A stretch of 52,870 nt of DNA, from the NCBI GenBank assembly GCA_011390935.1, contig JAABRL010000025.1, positions 1 to 52,870 on the forward strand, given 5' to 3'. Made by a program: the position numbers and the translations under genes. Under the pieces are notes generated by a model. The model had not been told where the DNA came from and did no database searches. It was given only the letters and a program-made list of their open reading frames with translations. Positions 36,141-44,710 of the stretch are shown here, in pieces. Origin of the DNA: Gemmatimonas sp. GTDB lineage: Bacteria; Gemmatimonadota; Gemmatimonadetes; Gemmatimonadales; Gemmatimonadaceae. Each line of letters starts with the position of its first letter. Within the stretch, counting starts at the first letter, position 1.

Positions 36141-37360
36141 CAGTTCGCCTCCACGGCGGCCAGCTGCACGTTGATCGCTTCGAGCTGGTGGAGCAGCTGA
36201 TCGGCGGCGTCGGCCTCATTGTACCAGTGCAGCAGCTTGTGCGCTTCGGTGAGCTTCTCGGTCGCCGGGGCGAAGATGCCCAGATGCGCAAGCGCGGTGC
36301 CCTGATTGGCGAGAATGCGCGCGTAGCCGAGCGGATCGTGTGCACGCGTACGCACACTCAGCAGCTCCTCGTACGCCGTGACGGCGTCCATGAGGTTCTC
36401 CTTCGGATGCGACGACGGCAGATACTGCATGGCATTGGCCATGTTGAGCATGGTGCTGGCCCACGCATCGGGGTGCGTCTCGCGCGTGTACACGTGCAGC
36501 GCTTCGCGGAATGCCTGGATCGCGACGGCGTGCCGCAGCTTGGCACCGGCATCGCTCATGGGCATCGAGACGAACGCGAGGCCGAGGTTGGACTGGATCT
36601 GCGCCCACAGCTCCGGGCGATCTTCGCGCGTGATGCCGGCCTGCAGTGCGAGCTGATAGAGCTGGACCGCTTCCACGAGCTTGCTGCGATCGGTGTCGGC
36701 TTGCTGGTGCAGCAGCACCGCGAGGCCGAAGCGCAGGTCGGCGAGCAGGCCCGGCAATGGTGAATCACCAGCGAGCGCGATCGCGCGACGCCAGCAGGCT
36801 TCCTGCTCGGCCTCGGTGGCGGGAAGTGACACGCGCTGCGACAGCACAATGGCCGCGAGCACCGGCGACACCGATTCCGCGGCCTCGATTGCCTGATCGA
36901 GTGCACGCGTGGCGAGCGCGTTGTCGTGACGCTCCATGGCGGCAGCGGCGTGCGCGAGCAGTACGTTCGCCCGCAGCTCGCCACGCAAGCCCTCGAGCGG
37001 CGGCAGGTCGTCCGCTTGCCCCTGCACATAGGCGGCGAGCGTTGCCAGCGCGGCGAGTGTCGGATCGTCCGACGCGAGGACCGAGGCCAGCGCGTCGGCG
37101 TCTCCCTCGAGCACGAACCGGTTGTACGCACCAATGGGGGAGGTATCCCGTCGCGCAGCGGCGATCGCGGCGTCGCGATCATCGGCGAGCGCGTGTTCGA
37201 ACGCGGCCCACTCAACGGGCCAGGCCTCCGGGATACGTCCGGCCATCAGCTCCGCGCGCGCGACATCGGCGAGCGCGTGCGCGCTGTCCACGAGCTCGGG
37301 CAGTAGAAGTTGACCAGCGGGGAAGGGGAAAATGCCGAGCGGTTGCGGCTGGGAAATCAT
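36140..37360 (-). CDS. TPR-like protein of the hydrogenase operon
   Basis: A 406-residue, almost wholly helical protein with tetratricopeptide-like repeats, clearest in the C-terminal half (ELWAQIQSNLGLAFVSMP, WASTMLNMANAMQYLP, YARILANQGTALAHLG). It is soluble with no signal. TPR proteins recruit partners, so it is a likely assembly scaffold for HhySL and the other accessory proteins. It is preceded by a 52-bp gap after the two small genes and couples to the 124-aa gene by TGATG. Confidence 0.8.
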   Translation of the reverse strand: MISQPQPLGIFPFPAGQLLLPELVDSAHALADVARAELMAGRIPEAWPVEWAAFEHALADDRDAAIAAARRDTSPIGAYNRFVLEGDADALASVLASDDPTLAALATLAAYVQGQADDLPPLEGLRGELRANVLLAHAAAAMERHDNALATRALDQAIEAAESVSPVLAAIVLSQRVSLPATEAEQEACWRRAIALAGDSPLPGLLADLRFGLAVLLHQQADTDRSKLVEAVQLYQLALQAGITREDRPELWAQIQSNLGLAFVSMPMSDAGAKLRHAVAIQAFREALHVYTRETHPDAWASTMLNMANAMQYLPSSHPKENLMDAVTAYEELLSVRTRAHDPLGYARILANQGTALAHLGIFAPATEKLTEAHKLLHWYNEADAADQLLHQLEAINVQLAAVEAN

Positions 37361-37412
37361 GGATCGGTAGAGGCGGGAGTCTGCGAAGAGGAGAGCCGAG
37401 CGAAACCGAGAT

Positions 37413-37655
37413 TCAGAAGCCGTGCGAAGGTGGTGCAGTGCGATTGGCAGTGCGAGTCATCCACGCGGCCACGCTCTCAGCGCGTGCGCGTGACTCGTAG
37501 TCACCGATGCGCTTGGCCTCGACATGGTCCGGTTTGTCGGGCATGAGCACAACATCGAGGTACACCGCCCATCGTCCCTGCTCGGGGACCACGCGGGCGG
37601 ACACGGCAAGGACCGGACTCGGATCGAGCGGACCGTCTGGTGCGGGTATCGACAT
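37413..37655 (-). CDS. Conserved unknown protein of the hydrogenase operon (80 aa)
   Basis: Not recognised. This 80-residue soluble protein has the core GRWAVYLDVVLMPDKPDHVE, then a helical end (YESRARAESVAAWMTRTA). There are no Cys or metal motifs and no membrane helix. ATG 37655 is chosen because it overlaps the 105-aa gene (TGATG); the longer frame runs through that gene. It is unlikely to be chance, as it sits coupled inside the operon and has a plausible beta-strand/helix pattern. Confidence 0.65.
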   Translation of the reverse strand: MSIPAPDGPLDPSPVLAVSARVVPEQGRWAVYLDVVLMPDKPDHVEAKRIGDYESRARAESVAAWMTRTANRTAPPSHGF

Positions 37656-37972
37656 CACGCGAGGGCATCCGCCGGCAGCAACGCGACACGCAGCGCGCCT
37701 TGGCCATCGTCCCAAATGGCGGGGAGCTGTCCAACCGGGAGCGCATCGCCGAGCACTTCGCGCACGAGGACGGCGCGGTCACCAACCGGATTGCGTTGCT
37801 TGAGCAGCAGGCCACCGCCGCCAGCGCCGCGCGTGGGAAGCAGCCACAGCTCGCGCGGTTTGGGAAACAGCAGCAGCGTGTCGTTTGGGAAAAACGTGCG
37901 TGCGACGTTCGCGTCGAGCACGAGATAGCCGCTCGAGGTGAGTTCGACCGCGCACGCCACGTGCTCGTTCAT
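37655..37972 (-). CDS. Conserved unknown protein of the hydrogenase operon (105 aa)
   Basis: Not recognised. The 105-residue product is beta-rich and basic in the middle, with the striking stretch FFPNDTLLLFPKPRELWLLP, then a Gly-rich turn TRGAGGGGLLL, then RNPVGDRAVLVREVLG. The second half looks like a short beta-barrel domain. There is one Cys near the N-terminus (residue 7) and no signal. It overlaps the endopeptidase gene at 37969-37972 and the 80-aa gene at 37655-37657, so it lies in a continuous coupled string. A chaperone for the large subunit is possible from position next to the endopeptidase. Confidence 0.68.
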   Translation of the reverse strand: MNEHVACAVELTSSGYLVLDANVARTFFPNDTLLLFPKPRELWLLPTRGAGGGGLLLKQRNPVGDRAVLVREVLGDALPVGQLPAIWDDGQGALRVALLPADALA

Positions 37973-38481
37973 GCGTCGGGTCCCGCCGAGGTGGCCACCA
38001 GTGGTGCGTTGGCTTCGGCGATTTCGCGCATCATGTGTGCGATCACCGTGTGCATGGACGCCTCAACGGCTGGCGTGAGCGGCTGCCCCGGATCGAACTG
38101 TTCGGCCTCGATGAGCCACACGTCCACGCGCGCCGGATACTCGTCCTTGAGTGCCCAGCGCGCGAAGGCGAGCGCGTGATCCCACCGGAATGCGTGCAGG
38201 TTGATGCCGGCCAGCGGTGGCAGGTGTTCCACATCGGTGCCGTCGAGGCGGAAGATCGCTCCTGGTTCGGAGCCGCTCCGACAGGCATCCACAATGACGA
38301 CGTGTGGCACGCCGCGCATCTGGAAGCCCACGTCCATACCACCGGTGCCGCCATCGGCACAACGCACACCGTGCGGCAGCCCCTGTTCCCAGAGGTGCCG
38401 CACGAGGACGGGGCCCACTGCATCGTCGCCGCGGAGGAGGTTTCCGCAGCCGACGATGAGCGTGTGCACAGGGTCATTCAT
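37969..38481 (-). CDS. [NiFe]-hydrogenase maturation endopeptidase (HyaD/HoxM family)
   Basis: A 170-residue protease that trims the large-subunit C-terminus after nickel insertion. The N-terminus has VGCGNLLRGDDAVGP with the conserved Asp/Glu metal ligand region, followed by VIVDACRSGSEPG and an HxxxxxHAxxL-like HAFRWDHALAF segment containing the His ligand. The start ATG at 38481 overlaps the hhyL stop (ATGA); the longer frame overlaps hhyL and is rejected. It is adjacent to its substrate gene, as usual. Confidence 0.93.
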   Translation of the reverse strand: MNDPVHTLIVGCGNLLRGDDAVGPVLVRHLWEQGLPHGVRCADGGTGGMDVGFQMRGVPHVVIVDACRSGSEPGAIFRLDGTDVEHLPPLAGINLHAFRWDHALAFARWALKDEYPARVDVWLIEAEQFDPGQPLTPAVEASMHTVIAHMMREIAEANAPLVATSAGPDA

Positions 38482-40103
38482 CCCATTTCGCCGATGCGGA
38501 AGCGGGAGAGCTCCTTGCCGGTCTTCTCGTCGTACGCGTGCACCGTGCACACGAGACAGGAATCGAAGGAGCGGGCCACGTGTCCCATCTCGATGGGATC
38601 GGTGGGGTTCTGCACTTCGGCGCCAATGAACGACTGCTCCATGGGGCCGTGACGACCCAGGCGGTCACGCGGGCCGATGTTCCACGCCGTGGGCGTGATG
38701 ACCTGGTAGTTCTCGATCTTGCCGTCGGAGAGCACGATCCAGTCGGCGAGCGACCCGCGCGCCGCTTCGGTGGCGCCGAAGCCGCGACCGGACTCGAGCT
38801 CCACCGGCTTGGTATAGAAGCGATCGTGCAGGTCGAGCTCGTCGAGCCAGCGACGGGCGAGCTGGAAGTACTTGGGCGCCTCGTGCATGCGCGCCATGAC
38901 ACGCACGAACACGCTCGGGCCCACCGTGTTGATGGCGTCGAGGATGAGCGGGTCGTAGTCCTGGTGGCTCGCGGCGCCGGGACGTCCGGCGATCACCTGA
39001 CGGGCCAGCGGGCCCGCCTCCAGCGGCATGGCGCCCTTGCCGGGCACGTCGTAGCGCGGCGACTTGGACCAGGAGTACTTGCCCTGCTTGTGCCCGTCGA
39101 GCGGATCGATGGGATCGGTTTCGCCCTGCCACGGATGCAGCGACTTGTCGCCCTTGTAGAAGGAGTGCGCCGTATCCTCGCGCACGTTCAGATGGTCGAA
39201 GTCGTGGAACCCTTGGCCATCGTAGATGCCGGAGCGGTTGATGAGCGCGTCGTTGCGGCCATCCACCGTGGGGTTCTCATACAGCTCGGGCTGAAAATAG
39301 GTGCCCGTGGCGAGGTACGAGCCCACGCCCTGTCCGTACGTGTCGAGACCGGCGCGCTGGGCGAAGCGAATGAACAGGCCGCAGTCGGAGTTGCGCTGCG
39401 CATCGTTCTCGTCGGCCCAGGCCAGCATGTCGTTCCAGGACTTGAGCGACATCCACTTCTCCACCGAGCAGCCCAGCCACTGCTTCTCGAGCCATTCGCG
39501 CTTCCAGTACTCCAGAATGGAGATGGAGCGCGTGACGTCGCTGAGCGTGGGGGCGCACATCACGCCGCCGGGGATCATGAAGCTCGAGTGCGGCCACTGC
39601 CCACCGAAGATGGCGTAGACTTCCACCGGCTTGGCGGAAAGTGTCACGCCGGGCTCGAAGCTGGTGCCCACGAACGGCGAGAAACGACGCACGACCTCGT
39701 CGTACTCAGGCAGGTGCGCGTACTTCTTGTTGCAGAGGTCAATGACGAACAGCGCGTAAAACCAGCGTGGAATCGACAGCAGCGTCTCGCACGCCTGTGC
39801 GATGTTGCGCACCAGCGTCGCGTTGCGCGGCACGTGCGTCTTCCACGCCGTGTCGAGCGCGTAGGCGGACTTGTACAGGTGCGAACCACCGCAGATGCCG
39901 CAGATGCGCGGCGTGACGATGAGGCCGGCCTGCGGATCCTTGCCGCGCAGGATGATTTCGAAGCCGCGAAACATGCTGGCTTCGGTCCACGCGTCGGTGA
40001 CGACACCGTCGCGCAGGGTGACACGGAGGTCGAGGTCGCCTTCGACACGACCGAGCGGACTGATCCGCAGGTCGGACGACGAGGGTTGAATCGCGGTAGC
40101 CAT
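38478..40103 (-). CDS. hhyL: Group 1h-type [NiFe]-hydrogenase large subunit
   Basis: The 541-residue large subunit holds the NiFe active site. The N-terminal L1 motif is RICGICGGSH with C68 and C71. The C-terminal L2 motif is DSCLVCTVH with C516, C519 and H522. Ser515 replaces the usual Pro in DPCxxC, and the LVC-V/T-VH form suits group 1h high-affinity hydrogenases. Residues 523-541 follow His522 and should be removed by the endopeptidase. No twin-arginine signal exists on either subunit, so it is cytoplasmic. Family members oxidise atmospheric H2 for respiration. Confidence 0.97.
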   Translation of the reverse strand: MATAIQPSSSDLRISPLGRVEGDLDLRVTLRDGVVTDAWTEASMFRGFEIILRGKDPQAGLIVTPRICGICGGSHLYKSAYALDTAWKTHVPRNATLVRNIAQACETLLSIPRWFYALFVIDLCNKKYAHLPEYDEVVRRFSPFVGTSFEPGVTLSAKPVEVYAIFGGQWPHSSFMIPGGVMCAPTLSDVTRSISILEYWKREWLEKQWLGCSVEKWMSLKSWNDMLAWADENDAQRNSDCGLFIRFAQRAGLDTYGQGVGSYLATGTYFQPELYENPTVDGRNDALINRSGIYDGQGFHDFDHLNVREDTAHSFYKGDKSLHPWQGETDPIDPLDGHKQGKYSWSKSPRYDVPGKGAMPLEAGPLARQVIAGRPGAASHQDYDPLILDAINTVGPSVFVRVMARMHEAPKYFQLARRWLDELDLHDRFYTKPVELESGRGFGATEAARGSLADWIVLSDGKIENYQVITPTAWNIGPRDRLGRHGPMEQSFIGAEVQNPTDPIEMGHVARSFDSCLVCTVHAYDEKTGKELSRFRIGEMG

Positions 40104-40143
40104 GAGTCGGATGAGACGGGGTGGGGGAAGTCGGAGCCGCGGC

Positions 40144-41115
40144 TCAGACGACGAACATGTCTTCCTTGGTCCACTTCGGCGCGGCGATGCGCGCAGCAGC
40201 GGCGTGTGCCATGTACGACACGTGATCGGTGCCGGTGGGCACCTCCTTCGGAATCGTGCCGCTCACCTTCTGGGTCTTGAACACCGTGCCCGGCTTGAGA
40301 TCGTGGAACGGAAACTCGGGTTCGGTGCAGCCGGTGCAGGGCATGCCGGCGCGCGTCTTGGACGACTGCCGGTTCCACAGAATGCGGTTGCACGGCGAGT
40401 GCGTCATGGGACCGCGGCACCCCAGCTCGTAGAACAGGCAGCCCTGACGCGTGCCCTGGCCGAACTCCATCGTGCTCTGCTTGTACTCGAAGTACTGCAC
40501 GCGCGTGCAGCCGGTCTGCGTGAACGTCTTGAAGAACGTGACCGGACGCTGCAGGTCGTCGAGGGCGATGTCGCCGGCGCGGCCGGCCGAGATGGCCACC
40601 AGAATCTGCGTCACCCAATCGGGGTGCGCCGGGCAGCCGGGAATGTTCACCACCGGCAGTCCCCACTTCGACTTGAACTCGGCGCCCAGGAAGCCGCCGT
40701 GCGCGCGCTTGAGGTACTGCAGTCCGACGTTGTCCACCGGGTTGGGTTCGGTGGCCGGAATGCCGCCCCAGCAGGCGCAGTCACCCAGCGCCACCACGGC
40801 GCCGGCCTGTGCCGAGAGCTCCGCCACCCAGTCCTTCATGGGCCGGTCGGCGAACATGTTGAAGCGACCGCTCTTGTTCGGGCCGAGGATGACCGTGCCC
40901 TCGAACACGAAGATGTCGAGCTGTCGCTTGCCGCTCGCGAGATCGCGCAGCATCTCCTTGACGGGTTCGCCCATCTCGAGGCCGAGCGAAGGGTGCCAGA
41001 GGATCTCGATGCCGAAATCGGTCACCAGATCGCACGCGCTCGGCTCTTCGGCGTTGAGGAACGACATCGTGTTGCCGGAACACGCGCCGCCCTGCAGCCA
41101 CAGGACCGTTGCCAT
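40144..41115 (-). CDS. hhyS: Group 1h-type [NiFe]-hydrogenase small subunit
   Basis: A 323-residue electron-transfer subunit with no Tat signal, which fits a cytoplasmic enzyme. The proximal cluster motif is altered: C12-S-G-N15 where standard hydrogenases have C-x-G-C. Other Cys residues are C113, C115 and C161, with medial and distal cluster ligands among C203, C226, C233, C242, C260 and C263. Loss of one proximal Cys fits this family's known Asp ligand. The ATG at 41115 has AGGAG ten bases upstream. It is the first structural gene after the regulator, following a 98-bp gap with a palindrome. Confidence 0.97.
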   Translation of the reverse strand: MATVLWLQGGACSGNTMSFLNAEEPSACDLVTDFGIEILWHPSLGLEMGEPVKEMLRDLASGKRQLDIFVFEGTVILGPNKSGRFNMFADRPMKDWVAELSAQAGAVVALGDCACWGGIPATEPNPVDNVGLQYLKRAHGGFLGAEFKSKWGLPVVNIPGCPAHPDWVTQILVAISAGRAGDIALDDLQRPVTFFKTFTQTGCTRVQYFEYKQSTMEFGQGTRQGCLFYELGCRGPMTHSPCNRILWNRQSSKTRAGMPCTGCTEPEFPFHDLKPGTVFKTQKVSGTIPKEVPTGTDHVSYMAHAAAARIAAPKWTKEDMFVV

Positions 41116-41176
41116 TGGGGAGGTCTCCTGCCGCGGTTCTCCGCGGGGTGGTGGGGGGATGGGAGGATCTCGGCCA

Positions 41177-41193
41177 TGTTGCGACTCGGAACA
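41177..41193. promoter_or_regulatory. 17-bp palindrome upstream of hhyS, candidate regulator site
   Basis: On the plus strand it reads TGTTGCGACTCGGAACA, which pairs at seven of eight positions around a central C. It lies 62 bp upstream of the hhyS start and 21 bp before the regulator stop. Size and symmetry suit a NarL-type two-component regulator dimer. The match is directly read; binding is inferred. Confidence 0.5.
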
Positions 41194-41213
41194 ACGACCG
41201 ACAATAGCAAGAA

Positions 41214-41870
41214 CTAGGTAGGCTCCAACCCGGCACGCGCACCCTGCAGCACGATCAATCCGCGGCTGGCGGCGACACGGACCAGTTCGACCTGATTGTG
41301 CGCGTCCAGCTTCTGCATGAGGTTGGCCCGGTGTCGAGTGGCGGTGTGCGGCGAGATGTGCAGCTGCTCCGCGACTTCCTGCGTAGTGTGGCCGTTCGCA
41401 ATCAGTTGCAGGACTTCACGTTCACGTGCGGTGAGTGTGGTCGGGCGACACATCACCTCGTGCAGTCGCGCCCGATCGATGGCGCCGGCGACGTACTTCT
41501 GGCCCCGCAGCACACCCTCGATGGCCTGAAAAAGTTCGTCGTCCATGGAGTCCTTGAGCAGGTAGCCGTCGGCACCATCGTTGAGCGCCTGTGCCACCAG
41601 ATGCGCTTCGTCGTGCATGGTGAGGATCAGCACGCGCGGCGAGCCAGGCTGCTGGCGAATGCGCCGCAGCGTTTCGAGCCCGTCGATACCGGGCATGGAG
41701 AGATCGAGGATCACGAGGTCGGGGGTGTGCGCCCGGATCGCGTCGAGCCCGGCTTCCCCGCTGCCTGCCTCACCGACCACGTCGCACCGGCCGTCGGTGC
41801 GCAGCAGCACGGCGAGCCCTCGACGCACAAGGGCGTGATCGTCCACCAACACCAGACGCGGGCGAGGCAT
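41214..41870 (-). CDS. NarL/LuxR-type response regulator of the hydrogenase locus
   Basis: A 218-residue regulator. The receiver domain (1-120) has D10, D11, phospho-acceptor D56 (VILDLSMPG), T84 and K106. A LuxR-type HTH follows near 145-205 (LTAREREVLQLIANGHTTQE, HISPHTATRHRANL). The ATG at 41870 overlaps the kinase stop (TGATG), so they form a pair. It is followed directly by hhySL, making those genes the likely target along with itself. The long N-terminal extension runs into the kinase and is rejected. Confidence 0.93.
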   Translation of the reverse strand: MPRPRLVLVDDHALVRRGLAVLLRTDGRCDVVGEAGSGEAGLDAIRAHTPDLVILDLSMPGIDGLETLRRIRQQPGSPRVLILTMHDEAHLVAQALNDGADGYLLKDSMDDELFQAIEGVLRGQKYVAGAIDRARLHEVMCRPTTLTAREREVLQLIANGHTTQEVAEQLHISPHTATRHRANLMQKLDAHNQVELVRVAASRGLIVLQGARAGLEPT

Positions 41871-43603
41871 CAGCTGATCGGCAGACGCACGAGCAGCCGC
41901 GTACCGCGCTCGTTCGTGGAGTCGAGGCGGAGCTCGCCGCCAAGCACATGTACGCGCTCGGCAATGCCGCGCAGCCCCAGTCCATGGCTCTGCTGCTGCG
42001 TGTCGAAGCCACAGCCGTCGTCGGTAATGTGCAGCCACATCGCGCGTTCGCATTCGCCGATCTGTACCATCACCTGCGAGGCGCGGGCGTGCGCCGCCAC
42101 GTTCGTGAGCGCTTCCTGCGTGATGCGAAAGAGCGCGGTCTCGAGCACGGGGGAACGCCGTTCCGGTAGCCACGCGGTGTCGAGCGTGATCGACATCCCG
42201 GAGCGTTCTTCGAGTTCGTGGGTGAGCTGCGACAGGGCGACCGTGAGTCCGTGCTGGTCGAGTGCCGGCGGTCGCAAGCGACGCGCGAGCTGCCGCAACC
42301 GTGCGGTGGCCTGATTCACCTGCAATCGCAGCTCATCGAGTGGCGTCTTCACGGTGGGCAGCCCGTCAGGGATGGCCCGCGACAGCGCCTGCAGCGACAG
42401 CTTCACACCAACGAGCGCCTGGCCGGCCTCGTCGTGCAGTTCACGCGCAATGTGCTGCCGTTCTTCCTCCAGCCGTTCGGCGTGCCGTGCGAACAGCTGT
42501 CGGATTTCGTAGTTCTTGAGTGCCAGTTCGGTCATCAGGCGGGAGTTCTCGATCGCCATGGCGGTCATGTCGGCGAGCGATTCGAGAAAACCGGCCTCAT
42601 TCCACGTGAACGGGGCGCGATCGGGACCGCGATGCAGCTCGAAAAAGCCGATGACGGCGTGCCCGGTATCCTTGATGGGAATCGCGAGCGCGTGATGCAC
42701 GGTCCCGTGCGCCTGCAACGCCGGATCGCCCAGTGGATCGGAGGCGTAGTCGGCCGTGAGATACGGAAACTCGTGCTCGAACACACGGCCGGCGATGCCT
42801 TCGCCAACACGCCAGCGTCGCGGCTCGCGGTACCAGGCGCCGGACTGCCAGTAGCCGGTCGAGACCAGCGCACTCGACCCGTTGGCATCGGTGTGCACGA
42901 TGCCGGCGCGGCCACCATCGGCCTTGAGGAATCGCGCCGCGTGCTCCACCACATCGTTCACCAGTGGCTCCGCTTCGGCATGCCGATGCACGCTTGCGCT
43001 GAACGTGAGCAGCGCCTCCAGCGTGCGTGACCACTCGTCGAGACGCCCAAACAGCTGCGCGCGATCAACGCCCACCACCACCTGCTCGGCAATCGTTTCG
43101 AGCAGCCGCACGTCAGTCGGTTGGAACGGATCGCCATCGTGCCGATCGGCGACGAACAGTGCGGCGGTGGCATGGCCGGCGTGGTGCAGCACAGGCACCA
43201 GCAGCACGTCCTGCCATGGCGTATCACGCAGTGCCGTCTGCGTTCCGGGCAACACATCACTCGGATCGCTGACGATCATGCGCTGGCGTCGCTGTCCCAC
43301 CCACGCGAGGGAGCGTGCCAGCACCGGTTGCAACTCGGCTGGCACCTCGCCCGCGAGGACCAGCTCGCCGATCGTGTTTTCGACCAGCGGCGCGACGGCA
43401 GCGACGGACGCACGCATCGCGCCCGCAAGTACCGGCGCGAGCTCGCGAAAGAGCGTGTCGCTATCCGGCTCGCGCGCGACGAGGTGCGCCACGCTGTGCA
43501 GCGCTTCGAGCAGCTGGCCGGAGCGTTCCGCACTTGGTGGTGAGATCGATCGCACGTCGTCCGGTGAAGACTCATCGGGGCGACGCGCCGACGTACCGCT
43601 CAT
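41870..43603 (-). CDS. GAF-domain histidine kinase (NarX/DevS-like) of the hydrogenase locus
   Basis: A 577-residue soluble kinase. The two GAF domains cover about 30-185 and 195-360. The HisKA_3 domain has phospho-accepting H390 in ARELHDEAGQAL, and the HATPase domain has DDGCGFD and HGLGLRGI. GAF-GAF-HisKA_3 with a NarL partner is the layout of DevS/DosS-type redox and gas sensors, but the ligand here is unknown. ATG at 43603 is preferred because the longer frame (GTG 43624) overlaps hypB; neither has a clear ribosome site. It sits directly after hypB in the same direction. Confidence 0.9.
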   Translation of the reverse strand: MSGTSARRPDESSPDDVRSISPPSAERSGQLLEALHSVAHLVAREPDSDTLFRELAPVLAGAMRASVAAVAPLVENTIGELVLAGEVPAELQPVLARSLAWVGQRRQRMIVSDPSDVLPGTQTALRDTPWQDVLLVPVLHHAGHATAALFVADRHDGDPFQPTDVRLLETIAEQVVVGVDRAQLFGRLDEWSRTLEALLTFSASVHRHAEAEPLVNDVVEHAARFLKADGGRAGIVHTDANGSSALVSTGYWQSGAWYREPRRWRVGEGIAGRVFEHEFPYLTADYASDPLGDPALQAHGTVHHALAIPIKDTGHAVIGFFELHRGPDRAPFTWNEAGFLESLADMTAMAIENSRLMTELALKNYEIRQLFARHAERLEEERQHIARELHDEAGQALVGVKLSLQALSRAIPDGLPTVKTPLDELRLQVNQATARLRQLARRLRPPALDQHGLTVALSQLTHELEERSGMSITLDTAWLPERRSPVLETALFRITQEALTNVAAHARASQVMVQIGECERAMWLHITDDGCGFDTQQQSHGLGLRGIAERVHVLGGELRLDSTNERGTRLLVRLPIS

Positions 43604-43604
43604 G

Positions 43605-44345
43605 TCACGGCGCCGAGATCGCACCCGCCGTCACCGGCAAGGGCGACGCAATCATGTCCAGGTCATGCTGCGTCCGCCAGACGGCACGTCGCGTCTCGAG
43701 GAGGGCGTACCACGTGTCCATCCCGGTACCACGCCGCGCTGACACGTCGACCACCTCCATCCCCGGCCGAACCGATTCGATCGACGCACGCGCCGCCGCA
43801 TGATCGAACTCGCACGCCTCGGCCAAGTCGATCTTCGTGATCACGGCGACATCGGCCGAGTTGAACATGGTGGGGTATTTGAGCGGCTTGTCCTCGCCCT
43901 CCGTGACGCTCAGCATCGCCACGCGCAACGCCTCGCCGAGATCGTACGATGCGGGGCACACGAGATTGCCGACGTTCTCGATGAAGAGCACGTCCAGATC
44001 GTCGAGCGCCCACTCGCCGAGGAACGAATCGATCATCTCTGCTTCGAGATGGCAGCGCCCGTGCGTGTTGATCTGTCGCGCCGGTGCGCCACTTCGGGCG
44101 AGACGCTGCGCATCGTTGTCCGTCTCGAGGTCACCCACGAGCGCGGCCACGCGCACACCGCGGTCGAGCAGCTCGCGCAACGTCCGTTCCAGAAACGCCG
44201 TCTTGCCGGTGCCGGGGCTCGATACGAGGTTGACCACAAAGGTGCCCGACGCCTCGAAACGCTGGCGCAGAGCGCGCGCGAGTTCGTCATTCTTCTTGAG
44301 AATGCCGGCGCGCACCTCCACGATGCGCGTGGTGGGCGCCGTCAT
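43605..44345 (-). CDS. hypB: HypB, nickel-insertion GTPase
   Basis: HypB hydrolyses GTP to deliver nickel with HypA. The 246-residue protein has the P-loop SSPGTGKT (42-49), [13 protein letters not shown], a TKIDLAE specificity motif and the [16 protein letters not shown] metal/nucleotide site with its conserved Cys. There is no histidine-rich N-terminal nickel store, so it probably depends on the nickel permease in this locus. It overlaps hypA (ATGA). Confidence 0.97.
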   Translation of the reverse strand: MTAPTTRIVEVRAGILKKNDELARALRQRFEASGTFVVNLVSSPGTGKTAFLERTLRELLDRGVRVAALVGDLETDNDAQRLARSGAPARQINTHGRCHLEAEMIDSFLGEWALDDLDVLFIENVGNLVCPASYDLGEALRVAMLSVTEGEDKPLKYPTMFNSADVAVITKIDLAEACEFDHAAARASIESVRPGMEVVDVSARRGTGMDTWYALLETRRAVWRTQHDLDMIASPLPVTAGAISAP

Positions 44346-44707
44346 GCGGGCACCACCGCGGCGTCGCCGATTTCGATCGAAGCAACTTCCAGTTCACGGC
44401 CCTGTCGAATCTCGCCGCTGGGCGTGTCGCACGACGGGCAGCGGAAGCGCTGCACGCCGGGCAGCTCCTGATTCGCGCGGCAGGTGGCACAGTAGATGAC
44501 CACGGGCAGCTCCTCGATGACCAGGCGGGATCCCGCCAGCATCGTGCGTTCAGTAACCAGTTCGTACGAGAACTCCAGCGCGCCGGCTTCGACGCCTGCG
44601 AGTTTCCCGATGCGAAGATGCACTGCGGTCACCGAGTTGGCACCTGCAGCCCGCGCGGCCTCTGTGACGACCTCTACGATGCCGTGCGCAATGGACAGCT
44701 CGTGCAC
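44342..44707 (-). CDS. hypA: HypA, nickel metallochaperone
   Basis: A 121-residue HypA with the N-terminal nickel site MHELS (H2, E3) and the zinc-finger cysteines C73, C76, C90 and C93 (CATC and CPSC). It binds one nickel and passes it to HypB and the large subunit. The GTG at 44707 is the family start. It starts 3 bp after the DUF1641 stop and is coupled to hypB, forming the first part of the hydrogenase transcript. Confidence 0.97.
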   Translation of the reverse strand: MHELSIAHGIVEVVTEAARAAGANSVTAVHLRIGKLAGVEAGALEFSYELVTERTMLAGSRLVIEELPVVIYCATCRANQELPGVQRFRCPSCDTPSGEIRQGRELEVASIEIGDAAVVPA

Positions 44708-44710
44708 GCG

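Noticed and set aside
38538..40280. 580-codon plus-strand frame opposite hhyL
   Set aside because: It is antisense to the hydrogenase large subunit and of low complexity.
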